Assembly (NCBI GenBank): GCA_016930295.1 | Contig: JAFGHE010000075.1 | Location: 1 to 36,779 of the forward strand | From: Sedimentisphaerales bacterium | Lineage (GTDB): Bacteria > Planctomycetota > Phycisphaerae > Sedimentisphaerales > SM23-30 | DNA: 36,779 bases | Direction: 5' to 3' | Shown: positions 1-8,571 of the stretch, in pieces | Position numbering within the stretch: the stretch's first letter is position 1 | How the letters are laid out: every line of letters begins with the position of its first letter | Program-made: the position numbers and the translations under genes | Notes under the pieces: model-generated | What the model was told of the DNA's origin: nothing | Databases searched by the model: none | What the model saw: the letters and a program-made list of their open reading frames with translations, nothing else

Positions 1-1
1 A

Positions 2-766
2 GCCGGCGCCGCGGAAGAAATGTCCACGCAAATGAGCAGTATGGCCGCTTCCAGCCAGCAGACGCTGGCAAATATCAAGACCGCGGCCAGCTCGGTGGAA
101 CAGATGACGGCCAGTATCTCCGAAGTTGCTAAAAACGCCGAACAGGCGGCCAGTGTGGCCGATCAGGCGGCCGAACTGGTGGGGGTCAGCAATGAAAAAA
201 TCAATCTACTGGGTACTGCTGCGGATGAGATAGGAAAAGTAGTCGAGGTCATCCAGGATATCGCTGAGCAGACAAACCTTTTGGCGTTAAATGCCACAAT
301 CGAAGCCGCACGGGCCGGTGACGCCGGCAAAGGATTTGCCGTGGTGGCTACGGAAGTAAAGGAACTGGCCCGGCAGACCGCTGAGGCGACTGAGGATATC
401 AGTAAAAGAATCGCTGCCATTCAGAGTTCTACCGGGGAATCGGTAGCGGCCATTGGCAAGATCAGTGAAGTGATTAAAAATGTCAATGAAGTCTCCCGAA
501 CCATTGCCTCCGCTGTGGAAGAGCAAAGTATTACTACCAGAGAAATCGCCAAAAACGTGGCTCAGGTAGCCACCGCTTCAGAAACCGCTTCCAAAAATAT
601 TGCCGAGACCACGACTGCCGGCCAGGAAATCGCCCGTAACATCTCCGGCGTGGATGACGCCGCCCGCCAGACCGCCGACGGCGCCGCCCAGACCCAACTC
701 GCCGGCACAGAACTATCGAAACTCTCCGAAGAACTCCAGACCCTGGTACGACAATTTAAAGTCTAA
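2..766 (+). CDS. Methyl-accepting chemotaxis protein, C-terminal signalling domain (5' truncated by window edge)
   Basis: This is the cytoplasmic signalling half of a chemoreceptor that controls CheA kinase activity. The frame is open from base 2, so the N-terminal sensor, membrane and HAMP parts lie outside the window. The highly conserved hairpin tip is complete ([20 protein letters not shown], then [18 protein letters not shown]), flanked by Ala/Ser/Glu-rich coiled coil that would hold the methylation sites. The C-terminus ([12 protein letters not shown]) matches the signalling-domain end of the next receptor, [12 protein letters not shown], so the two are close paralogues. This copy stops there, without the hemerythrin tail of its neighbour. 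It belongs with the downstream receptor, cheB and cheR. What it senses cannot be told from this fragment. Confidence 0.93.
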   Translation, partial: AGAAEEMSTQMSSMAASSQQTLANIKTAASSVEQMTASISEVAKNAEQAASVADQAAELVGVSNEKINLLGTAADEIGKVVEVIQDIAEQTNLLALNATIEAARAGDAGKGFAVVATEVKELARQTAEATEDISKRIAAIQSSTGESVAAIGKISEVIKNVNEVSRTIASAVEEQSITTREIAKNVAQVATASETASKNIAETTTAGQEIARNISGVDDAARQTADGAAQTQLAGTELSKLSEELQTLVRQFKV

Positions 767-1105
767 ACGATTCCCTGACAGGTATTATCGGGAGTTCATT
801 TCAGTATTACCCGGGGGGGATCAAATTAGTGATATTTTATTAGAAATTTGCCGGTCGCCTTCGACAGTCGCAACGCCAGGATTCCGATAGACAAAACATA
901 CGATAACGTACAGGAGTAATATACTCTAAGCTGCTTTGGGCAGCCAGGAGTGTGCGATATGTGGCAAATTTCAGAATATGAGAATACCAAGCGTAATAGA
1001 GTGGATTTAAAGGCTGGGTTCAGTTTTTCATAGCTTTCCATATGATGCCTATCCCGGGCCAGGATAGCCAAAAAGATAATTGATTATGGTTAAAGGAAAT
1101 AGCTT
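767..1105. other. Intergenic region between two chemoreceptor genes
   Basis: I see no convincing gene in these 339 bases. There is a small hairpin with arms GCTGC/GCAGC at 930-944 and a short inverted repeat TATCC/GGATA close to the next gene. An AAAGGAAA ribosome binding site sits seven bases before the ATG at 1106. I found no clear terminator or promoter. Confidence 0.4.
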
Positions 1106-3949
1106 ATGACACAGGCAGAGTTAACATCAGACGGACCGGATACCAACATAATGACGCATGAAGTGTCAGTCGAAAAATCCGGATTCAACAGAAAAATGAA
1201 AATTAGTACCAAAATTATTGTATTGGTTATTATTTCTTTGTTACTGGTAGGCGGGATCATTGGTGCTGTTTCTACCTGGCAGTTATATCAGGACGCCCAG
1301 AGGACTATCGCCCAGATAGAAAAATTTAAGACAAACCGCTCAAAGGATGTCAATGTCAACCTGGATAAATATCGGCAGGAGTTAATCGCCCGGAAAAAAG
1401 AATATCTTAAATCAGAGATCCAAACCGCTATGGCAGTGTTGCAAAAAGCCTATCAGGATGCCCATCATCCGGAAAATCTCAGGGCTGTCTATCGTGACCC
1501 ACTCCAGAATGCCGTCAATACCGCCTATAGCATCCTCCAGACTATCGAGGCTGAAGAAGGGCTGAGCATCGAGGAAAAGCAGGCCAGAGCCATGGCCCTG
1601 ATAAAAAACCTGCGCTATGGACCGGATAATAAAGATTATTTCTGGATCAACGATCTCCAGCCCAAAATGATTATGCATCCCTACAAGCCGGAAATGGACG
1701 GTCAGGATGTATCCGAGTCAGTGGATAGCAACGGCAAAAAACTCTTTATGGAGTTTGTCGATGTCTGCCGGAAACAGGGTGAAGGGTTCGTCGATTATTA
1801 TTGGCCCAAATATGGCGCCGAGGAATCGTATCCAAAGCTGTCATATGTAAAACTCTTTGAACCGTGGGGCTGGATCGTCGGCAGTGGGGTTTATATGGAA
1901 ATTGCCGAAGAAAAACTTAAGGCCGATGCCGCCTCCCTCATAGAATGCCTGAGATACGGGCCGGAGAATAAGGACTATTTCTGGATAAACGATAACCAGC
2001 CCGTAATGGTCATGCATCCTTATAAGCCCGAACTGAACGGCCGGGATGTATCCGACATGGAGGATAGCAACGGCAAAAAGCTCTTTGTGGAGTTTGTCGA
2101 TGTCTGCCGCCGGCAGGACGAAGGATTTGTCGAATACTATTGGCCCAAATATGGAGCCGAGAAACCGCAACCGAAGTTATCCTTTGTCAGGCTGTTTAAA
2201 GAATGGAACTGGATTGTCGGAACGGGCATGTATGTCGATGATATTGAAGCCGCGGTCCAGGCTAAAAATGATGAATTACAGAAAGAACTCGACGAGGTAT
2301 GTGTCGGCCTTCAGCAGCAGATTGAAACCACCAAAGCCAGAGTCAGGGAAAACACGCTTATTTTTATGACAATTACCGCCGTGGTGGTATTTTTCGCGGC
2401 AGGTGTCTTGTGGATGGTACTGAAACGGTATATCATCCGGCCGATAAAAAACGCCGTGCTCGTAGCCCGGAATATTGCCGAAGGGAACCTCACTACCCGG
2501 ATTGATATGGAAAATATATCCGGCGATGAAATCGGTGAATTAATGCTGGCTTTGCATGCCATGACTTCGCGGTTGCATGAAATTATAGATAAAATCAACA
2601 GTAATATGTCCGTTTTATCCGCGGCTGCCGGGAATCTCTCCGACAGCTCGGAACAAATGGCCACGGGCGTGGATGAAATGACCGATCAGTCTTCCGCCGT
2701 AGCCCGGGCCGCCGAGGATATGACCAGTAAAATGAATGATATGGCATCCTCCACCGAGCAGACTTCCGAAAGTATAAAAACCGTGGCCACTTCCATTGAA
2801 CAAATGACCGCCAGTATCAGTGAAGTGGCACGAAACGCGGAAGAGGCCTCCAAGGTCGCTGGTGAGGCGACCCAGCGGGCGAAAGTCAGCAATGAAAAAA
2901 TCGGCCATCTCGACATCGCCGCTGACGAAATTGGGAAGGTCATCGAGGTCATCCAGGATATTGCCGAACAAACCAATCTGTTGGCACTGAATGCCACTAT
3001 TGAGGCGGCCCGGGCCGGGGATGCCGGCAAAGGATTTGCCGTAGTAGCCACCGAAGTCAAGGAACTGGCACGCCAGACGGCCGAAGCCACCGAGGGAATT
3101 GCCCAACGCATTTCCTCAATCCAGACGTCCACTCAGGAAACCGTTGAATCCATCAGCCAGATAAGTGAAACCATTGCCAATGTCAATGAGGTCTCCCGCA
3201 TGATTGCCGCGGCCGTTGAGGAACAAAGCATTACTACCAAAGATATCGCCAAACATATCTCGCAGGTGGCAACCGTTTCCGAAATGGTTACCCGCGGAGT
3301 TTCCGAGTCGGCGGCAACCTGTGGTGAGATCACCAGAAATATTGCTCATGTCGATATCGCGGCCAAACGAACCGCGCAGGGCACGGCTATGACCCGTGCC
3401 TCCGGCTGGGAATTATCTCGACTTGCCGAAGAATTACAGGGACTGGTTGGACATTTTAAAATCAAAGATAGTACCATTACCGATGGAACACCCGAGGTGA
3501 GCCCGCCGTTACCTGAGGTAACTACGGATGAAATAGAAAGTGGTCGGCCTCAACCGGACGTTTTTATTAAGTGGAACGATGATCTCAGTGTCTCTGTGGA
3601 AAAGATGGATCAGCAGCACCAGAGTCTGATCGATATCATAAATAAATTACACAAGGCCATGAAAGAAAAACGCGCGCCCGAGTTTCTGGGGCCTGTTATT
3701 GATGAATTGGCTAATTATACCCTCGACCATTTTAACTCCGAAGAGGTATATATGCTCCAACAGAAATATTCCGGCTATCCGGAGCATAAAAGGGAGCATG
3801 AAAAGTTTATCGAAAAGGTGAAGGCCTTCGAAGATGATTTCATGAATAACAAATTGACGGTTTCCATTGATGTCATGGATTTCCTGCGCGACTGGCTCAT
3901 GAACCACATTCAAAATAGTGATAAAAAATACAGCCCGCAGTCAACGTGA
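1106..3949 (+). CDS. Chemoreceptor with duplicated Cache domain and C-terminal bacteriohemerythrin
   Basis: This 947-residue membrane chemoreceptor has segment TM1 at about 35-56. Two copies of an sCache-type sensor follow at about 169-272 and 283-388; each contains a [12 protein letters not shown] motif, MHPYKPE and a WGWIVG/WNWIVG end. TM2 is at about 418-440, followed by HAMP to about 495 and a full MCP signalling hairpin. From about residue 818 there is a bacteriohemerythrin with its di-iron ligand pattern visible: QQH, HFNSE (HxxxE), HKREH (HxxxH) and HIQNSD (HxxxxD). Cache domains bind small ligands outside the membrane. The hemerythrin should bind O2 or sense redox state in the cytoplasm, so the receptor probably joins a chemical signal with oxygen avoidance. 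The start has a good AAAGGAAA site. The two Cache copies are near repeats at DNA level, indicating a recent internal duplication. Confidence 0.95.
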   Translation: MTQAELTSDGPDTNIMTHEVSVEKSGFNRKMKISTKIIVLVIISLLLVGGIIGAVSTWQLYQDAQRTIAQIEKFKTNRSKDVNVNLDKYRQELIARKKEYLKSEIQTAMAVLQKAYQDAHHPENLRAVYRDPLQNAVNTAYSILQTIEAEEGLSIEEKQARAMALIKNLRYGPDNKDYFWINDLQPKMIMHPYKPEMDGQDVSESVDSNGKKLFMEFVDVCRKQGEGFVDYYWPKYGAEESYPKLSYVKLFEPWGWIVGSGVYMEIAEEKLKADAASLIECLRYGPENKDYFWINDNQPVMVMHPYKPELNGRDVSDMEDSNGKKLFVEFVDVCRRQDEGFVEYYWPKYGAEKPQPKLSFVRLFKEWNWIVGTGMYVDDIEAAVQAKNDELQKELDEVCVGLQQQIETTKARVRENTLIFMTITAVVVFFAAGVLWMVLKRYIIRPIKNAVLVARNIAEGNLTTRIDMENISGDEIGELMLALHAMTSRLHEIIDKINSNMSVLSAAAGNLSDSSEQMATGVDEMTDQSSAVARAAEDMTSKMNDMASSTEQTSESIKTVATSIEQMTASISEVARNAEEASKVAGEATQRAKVSNEKIGHLDIAADEIGKVIEVIQDIAEQTNLLALNATIEAARAGDAGKGFAVVATEVKELARQTAEATEGIAQRISSIQTSTQETVESISQISETIANVNEVSRMIAAAVEEQSITTKDIAKHISQVATVSEMVTRGVSESAATCGEITRNIAHVDIAAKRTAQGTAMTRASGWELSRLAEELQGLVGHFKIKDSTITDGTPEVSPPLPEVTTDEIESGRPQPDVFIKWNDDLSVSVEKMDQQHQSLIDIINKLHKAMKEKRAPEFLGPVIDELANYTLDHFNSEEVYMLQQKYSGYPEHKREHEKFIEKVKAFEDDFMNNKLTVSIDVMDFLRDWLMNHIQNSDKKYSPQST

Positions 3950-4025
3950 TATATAAACATAGGAAGAGTCATAAATATCTGAACACGTTAATCAGTAGTA
4001 CATTGAATTACAGGAATTGAGCTGA

Positions 4026-5153
4026 ATGGGTAACGATTCCATACGGGTTTTGGTCGTCGATGACACAGTCACATATCGCAGGATTGTCAGTGATATTCTG
4101 GGCCAGATGGACGACATCGAAGTTGTGGGTGTGGCCGCCAACGGTAAAATCGCCCTGCAAAAGATCGAACAGTTACAGCCCGATATAATTACCCTGGATC
4201 TGGAAATGCCCGAAGTCAATGGCCTGGAGGTGTTACGTCGTTTACAGGCCCAAAAAAGTACGGTTAAGGCCATTATGCTCAGTGCCTTCACGTCCGACGG
4301 CGCCAGAGGAACGCTCGAAGCCCTGGAATTGGGAGCCATCGATTTTGTACTAAAACCCAGTGCCGACAGTATCGAAGAAAGTGTCGCTATATTAAAAAGG
4401 AAACTCTATCCCAAGATACAGGCCTTTGCCCGTACGAAGAGTGTTCACGATGTTCTATCCGGACAAACCTCATCGATAACGATTCGGCCGACCGCGTCCC
4501 CGCCGGCATCCGCGGGTGATCCCACACTATCAACAAAGAGTTTTGCTGCACCAAAAGAAAAACCCGAAATCGTAGTGATCGGAATATCCACCGGTGGACC
4601 GCAATCGCTAAATAAAATGTTACCCATGCTGCCGGCAGACCTGGAAGTGCCGGTTTTGATTGTTCAACATATGCCCCCCATGTTTACCAAGTCACTGGCG
4701 GATGATCTTGATCGTAGATGTGTCCTGCGGGTCCATGAGGCTTATGACGGTCAGCCGGTCGAAGCCGGCCATGTCTATATAGCACCGGGCGGTGAACAGA
4801 TGAAAGTGATAAAACAATTCGATAAACCGATTATCCAGATTACCGAAGACCCCCCGGAAAACAGTTGCCGTCCTTCCGTGGACTATCTGTTTCGATCGGT
4901 TGCTCATAACTACGGCGGGAAAGTCGTGGGTGTTATTATGACCGGGATGGGCAGCGACGGCACCCTGGGGTGCCGACTCCTCAAAAGACAAAACGCCTCG
5001 ATTATCGCCCAGGATGAAGCCACCTGTGTCGTTTACGGAATGCCAAAACAGCCGATTGAAGAAAACCTGGTGGATACGGTGGCCTCCTTGGATCGTATCG
5101 CAGAAGTGATTGTACATTGTGTCCGGCAGGGGAGTGTAATGCTTTGCAGGTAA
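4026..5153 (+). CDS. cheB: CheB, chemoreceptor glutamate methylesterase
   Basis: This removes methyl groups from (and deamidates) receptor glutamates, resetting chemotaxis sensitivity. The N-terminal receiver domain has the acidic pair in LVVDD and a phospho-acceptor Asp at about residue 58 (TLDLEMP). A linker of about 60 residues leads to the C-terminal methylesterase domain. That domain shows the catalytic serine region (GISTGGPQSL), the histidine (IVQHMPP) and the aspartate (MTGMGSDGT). The length of 375 residues is normal for the family. It follows the hemerythrin receptor by 76 bases and its 3' end overlaps cheR, so the two adaptation enzymes are probably translated together. Confidence 0.97.
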   Translation: MGNDSIRVLVVDDTVTYRRIVSDILGQMDDIEVVGVAANGKIALQKIEQLQPDIITLDLEMPEVNGLEVLRRLQAQKSTVKAIMLSAFTSDGARGTLEALELGAIDFVLKPSADSIEESVAILKRKLYPKIQAFARTKSVHDVLSGQTSSITIRPTASPPASAGDPTLSTKSFAAPKEKPEIVVIGISTGGPQSLNKMLPMLPADLEVPVLIVQHMPPMFTKSLADDLDRRCVLRVHEAYDGQPVEAGHVYIAPGGEQMKVIKQFDKPIIQITEDPPENSCRPSVDYLFRSVAHNYGGKVVGVIMTGMGSDGTLGCRLLKRQNASIIAQDEATCVVYGMPKQPIEENLVDTVASLDRIAEVIVHCVRQGSVMLCR

Positions 5154-5992
5154 CCGAAGAAGAAATTCAGATCATCGCTCGTTTAGTCAAAGACCTTTGT
5201 GGTGTCGTTTTGGATCAGACCAAAGGATACCTCATCGAATCGAGACTCTCTTCCGTTGCCGAAGAGGCCGACTGTATAACATTCAGCGAGCTATACTATA
5301 AGGTTCGTTATGCCAACGATAAAAAGCTGCAAAATCAGATCATCGATGCCATCACCACACAGGAAACACTTTTCTTTCGGGATAATTCACCCTTTGAAGC
5401 CCTGCAGTTTAAAGTGATACCTGACATAATTGATACCAGAGCCGCCACTTCGTTTCCCAAATGTATTCGCGTCTGGTCCGCCGCCTGCAGCACCGGCCAG
5501 GAACCTTACAGCATAGCCATGGTGTTCCACGAAATCATTCCGGATATCCACAACTGGGACATCAAAATACTGGCCACCGATATTTCAGATGCCGCCATCA
5601 GGCAGGCCAGTTTAGGTTGTTACAACGCCCACGAGATTCAACGAGGCATGAAACCGGAACTTTTATCGAAATACTTCATTAAAAAAAATGACGGCTATAA
5701 AATATTGGACGAAATCCGGGCGATGGTGGCCTTCCAGCGGTTAAATCTCCATGAACCCTTTACACATCTCGGATCCTTTGATATTATCTTCTGTCGTAAT
5801 GTCGCGATCTATTTCAACGACAAAGACAAACGTAGCCTGTTTAATCGCCTGGCCGATGTCTTGACTACCGATGGATACCTGTTTGTCGGTTCCTCCGAAT
5901 CGTTAACCGAATTTGGCCCGCGCTTTATACCCCAGCTTCACTGTCATACTGTTTTATACCAACCCAACAAAATTTCAACAGCCATTGTGTAA
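5144..5992 (+). CDS. cheR: CheR, chemoreceptor methyltransferase
   Basis: This SAM-dependent enzyme methylates receptor glutamates, opposing CheB. The N-terminal helical domain is followed by a Rossmann methyltransferase with the SAM-binding motif WSAACSTGQEPYSIAM and the FCRNVAIYF motif. Most relatives have GEEP where this protein has GQEP, a mild change. I chose TTG at 5144 because AGGGGAG lies nine bases upstream. The frame is open further up, and a TTG at 5117 would add nine residues but lacks a good ribosome binding site. With the chosen start it overlaps cheB by 10 bases. No CheA, CheW or CheY is in the window; they may lie upstream of base 1. Confidence 0.95.
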   Translation: MQVTEEEIQIIARLVKDLCGVVLDQTKGYLIESRLSSVAEEADCITFSELYYKVRYANDKKLQNQIIDAITTQETLFFRDNSPFEALQFKVIPDIIDTRAATSFPKCIRVWSAACSTGQEPYSIAMVFHEIIPDIHNWDIKILATDISDAAIRQASLGCYNAHEIQRGMKPELLSKYFIKKNDGYKILDEIRAMVAFQRLNLHEPFTHLGSFDIIFCRNVAIYFNDKDKRSLFNRLADVLTTDGYLFVGSSESLTEFGPRFIPQLHCHTVLYQPNKISTAIV

Positions 5993-6104
5993 AATAATTC
6001 AGTTAACGCTTACGTATCAGCATCTCACTATAAACCCTCCTTCTACCATAAAGACAATTCATAAAAATGGATGACCTCAATTAGATATTTTATTGTAATT
6101 ACTA

Positions 6105-6119
6105 AAATGATTCTCATTT
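6105..6119. promoter_or_regulatory. Fur-like operator palindrome
   Basis: AAATGATTCTCATTT is a perfect inverted repeat with 6-base arms and a 3-base centre. The other strand contains AATGAGAATCATT, the core of many Fur boxes. It lies about 160 bases before a possible promoter for the response regulator. No iron-uptake gene is adjacent, so Fur control is only an inference. Confidence 0.35.
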
Positions 6120-6256
6120 GATTTTCAAAGGGGTTATTCAGGGTATTTTGAAGCAACGATATATTGATATGGGCCGCCCAGCGTTGCCGTCTTTACCATC
6201 TTTAAAAATTCCTGTTGGGCAGACGATATTTATCTAACTGGAAAAATAAGATTTTT

Positions 6257-6287
6257 TTGGAGATATTTACGGAATATATCCTATAAT
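6257..6287 (+). promoter_or_regulatory. Possible sigma-70-type promoter of the response regulator
   Basis: There is a perfect TATAAT at 6282-6287 with a second one overlapping at 6287-6292. The best upstream hexamer, TTGGAG, matches only partly and its 19-base spacing is long. The implied leader to the ATG at 6475 is about 180 bases. Confidence 0.25.
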
Positions 6288-6307
6288 ATAATAGAGTCGG
6301 TGTTCGG

Positions 6308-6410
6308 CAAGGGGGTCTCCGGAGTCATTTAAAAGTAGTGGTTCTGACTTATGCGCCTCTCAACCCATAAGAGAGTATCATCTGAATACTCCCATCCTTT
6401 TATTCAGGGG
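6308..6410 (+). repeat. Upstream copy of a two-word non-coding repeat flanking the response regulator
   Basis: The word CAAGGGGGTCT (6308-6318) is followed by TATTCAGGGG (6401-6410). The same two words in the same order occur after the gene at 7169-7179 and 7211-7220. TATTCAGGG also occurs at 6135-6143. The words are exact, but the sequence between them is not conserved. Confidence 0.45.
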
Positions 6411-6474
6411 GCAGGGTCAGGGTAGAAATTTTAGTTCGTTTTAAGCACCAGGACGCAAAGGATAAGACAGACAT

Positions 6475-7134
6475 ATGAGCATTAATATATTATTGGCCGA
6501 TGATCACCGGATTTTCCGGGAGGGACTGCGTAAACTTATTGAAGAACAGCCGGACATGAAGGTTGTTGCGGAAGTGGATGATGGCCGCGCGGCAGTTGAC
6601 CTGTCCCAAAGATACAACCCTGATGTAGTCATTATGGATATATCTATGCCCAGTTTGAATGGGATAGACGCCACGGAACAAATTATCAAACAGAATCCCA
6701 ATATTAAAGTCATTGCTTTATCCATCCATAACAATAAACGTTTTGCCTCCTATATGTTCAAAGCGGGGGCGGCTGGATACTTGACCAAGAGTTGTTGTTT
6801 CGACGAACTGACCCAGGCGATCATATCCGTAGTAACAGGCCATACCTACATGAGCCCGGAAATCACCGATGTAGTCATCGGTGATTATGTCGATAAAATC
6901 CCCCACGAGAAGTTCACATTTTGCGGTCAGCTTTCCAACCGGGAAAGGGAAGTGCTGCAACTCATCGCCGAAGGGAAATCAACCAAAGAAGTGGCCGTGC
7001 AATTACATGTCAGCGCTAAAACAGTAGCCAGTCATCGTGAACATATTATGAATAAGTTGAATATCCATAATGTGGTGGAATTAGCCCGATATGCCGTGCG
7101 GGAAGGTTTGACATCATTTGAATTGTCAAAATAA
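6475..7134 (+). CDS. NarL/FixJ-family response regulator (REC + LuxR-type HTH)
   Basis: This is a cytoplasmic DNA-binding response regulator of 219 residues, a typical length. The receiver domain begins ILLADDH, with the phospho-acceptor Asp at about residue 55 (VVIMDISMPS) and a conserved Lys in GYLTKS. The C-terminal LuxR-type helix-turn-helix (LSNREREVLQLIAEGKSTKEVA, then LHVSAKTVASHREHIMNKL) spans about residues 150-210. No histidine kinase is adjacent, so it is an orphan in this window. It lies downstream of the chemotaxis genes on the same strand but after a 482-base gap, so it is probably a separate transcript. Its targets are unknown. Confidence 0.94.
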   Translation: MSINILLADDHRIFREGLRKLIEEQPDMKVVAEVDDGRAAVDLSQRYNPDVVIMDISMPSLNGIDATEQIIKQNPNIKVIALSIHNNKRFASYMFKAGAAGYLTKSCCFDELTQAIISVVTGHTYMSPEITDVVIGDYVDKIPHEKFTFCGQLSNREREVLQLIAEGKSTKEVAVQLHVSAKTVASHREHIMNKLNIHNVVELARYAVREGLTSFELSK

Positions 7135-7168
7135 ATTTAATCACTACACCGATCACCATTAAATAAAA

Positions 7169-7220
7169 CAAGGGGGTCTATATATTGTTTAATCGAACAG
7201 GTTTGGAGTATATTCAGGGG
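7169..7220 (+). repeat. Downstream copy of the two-word repeat flanking the response regulator
   Basis: CAAGGGGGTCT (7169-7179) and TATTCAGGGG (7211-7220) repeat the words found upstream of the gene, in the same order but closer together. They sit in the 109-base gap between two convergent genes. Confidence 0.45.
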
Positions 7221-7243
7221 AAACCATGACACCTGGATAATGA

Positions 7244-8380
7244 TCAATCCGGCGGAGGCGATTTCTGCACGGCATCCACTTCAATTTCAAACAGCAGATC
7301 CTCGCGACAGACCACATTGTTTATCACAATCACCGGCCATGATTCTAAATTATGACAAGAGCAATATTGCCCGAGTGCCGGCACATCGTCTGCCTGCCTG
7401 AAATAGGCCAGGGCCCGAACTATATCCTGCCAGGACATACCTCTTGACTCTAAAATAGCCCCCACTACACGCATGGTTAAATCAACCTGTGCATCCACAT
7501 CGCCCGGATTCATCGTATCTCCATTCGGATTGATACTGGCCGTGCCGGATACAAACAGACGCCGGTGATCCGGCATAACCAGTTCTACCGCCCGGCTGAA
7601 TGAACTGCCGTAATCCAAAGCAGCCCCCTGAAGCGGTGAAGCGATGGCAAAAGCCCTGGAATCAGGGATTTTCAGTTTCACCGCCAACAGACCGCCGACG
7701 AGTGCCGTGCCGGCAGGATTACGACCGCCTATGCCGGTACTGGCAGGTACAAGATTGTCATAGACTTTTCGTTCCCTGAAAAACTGATTGCGAACCCTGT
7801 TAAACTCGCCATACCAGTCCAGTATATCGTGATTATAAAACCAGGTACGAATAACATGAGAGAAATCCATACCTGTTGTTTCAAGAATCTGCTCCATGAG
7901 TTCCAGGGTAAAACGCGCTTGCTTGCTCCTTGTTCCTTCGGCGGTTTTTGGACGAATATCACCCAGCCGACAATAGCGACCATAATGGTCTTCAAATGTA
8001 CAACCAACTGTCCGGCCGTCCCACGCAATCGTTTCAATATCAATCCCCGATACGGCCCATATATGGGTTCCGCATAAATCAGGGTGATCACCGTCCTCCA
8101 CCCAGGTGACCGGCCAGTCAAGCCTGCCCGGGATATTCTCTTCTACCATCTTTATCGAACCATCACCCCGGGTTATACCAAACACATCCTGTGATATGAT
8201 CAGGGCTTTATGATCTCGAATAAACTCCTGGGCTTTGGTAAATATCGCTTCCAGTGATTCACCCGCGACCGGAACGGCATTAATGAAATACTCCTGAAAT
8301 GACGGCCTGGGTAAAGTTAATATTGTCAGTCCAGGTGAAGTATTGGCGGTTAATGACGATATTCCATCATGATACCTCAT
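7244..8380 (-). CDS. RidA/YjgF-fold protein, two-domain, chorismatase-like
   Basis: This is a soluble protein of about 378 residues with no signal peptide or membrane segment. The C-terminal third resembles the RidA/YjgF/UK114 family: the LFVSGTASINPNGDTMNPGD segment, a helix with QVDLTMRVVGAILESRGMSWQDIVRALAYFR, and an E-V-D-A-V-Q end. The longer N-terminal part and the total length resemble FkbO/Hyg5-type chorismatases, which hydrolyse chorismate to a dihydroxycyclohexadiene or hydroxybenzoate acid. That assignment is an inference from architecture. I chose ATG at 8380 because AAGG lies eight bases upstream; a GTG at 8389 is within that site. It is convergent with the response regulator. 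The alternative is an uncharacterised enamine-deaminase-like protein. Confidence 0.7.
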   Translation of the reverse strand: MRYHDGISSLTANTSPGLTILTLPRPSFQEYFINAVPVAGESLEAIFTKAQEFIRDHKALIISQDVFGITRGDGSIKMVEENIPGRLDWPVTWVEDGDHPDLCGTHIWAVSGIDIETIAWDGRTVGCTFEDHYGRYCRLGDIRPKTAEGTRSKQARFTLELMEQILETTGMDFSHVIRTWFYNHDILDWYGEFNRVRNQFFRERKVYDNLVPASTGIGGRNPAGTALVGGLLAVKLKIPDSRAFAIASPLQGAALDYGSSFSRAVELVMPDHRRLFVSGTASINPNGDTMNPGDVDAQVDLTMRVVGAILESRGMSWQDIVRALAYFRQADDVPALGQYCSCHNLESWPVIVINNVVCREDLLFEIEVDAVQKSPPPD

Positions 8381-8571
8381 GTCCGGCACCTTATTATTAG
8401 AGGTAGTATATTCTTAAAAAACTAGGCATATCTATAACTATAACGTTTAAGTTTCTTGGTTATTGCATGATTATTTTATTGCACAGGCTTAAGTCATGGA
8501 ACGCCTGTAAGAGCTGATTATACCGGATATTGCCACGCAAAACCGATTCTATTACAAACAGCGGGTGTCTC

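Larger units (their letters stand above)
5993..6474. other. 482-base intergenic region upstream of the response regulator
   Basis: No gene is apparent. The region holds a perfect Fur-like palindrome (6105-6119), an overlapping pair of perfect TATAAT hexamers (6282-6292), an inverted repeat CTGAATA/TATTCAG (6382-6388 and 6401-6407), and words that recur downstream of the next gene. The AAGGAT ribosome binding site for the ATG at 6475 is at the end. The long leader suggests the response regulator is controlled at more than one level. Confidence 0.5.

Noticed and set aside
6343-6359. Sigma-54-like GTGGTTCTGACTTATGC element before the response regulator
   Set aside because: The GG and GC are 11 rather than 10 bases apart and the -12 box is poor.
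6441-6470. GGACGCAAAG word resembling part of a cyclic-di-GMP (GEMM) riboswitch
   Set aside because: The other conserved GEMM parts, the GGCAAA segment and the paired stems, are absent, so this is probably chance.
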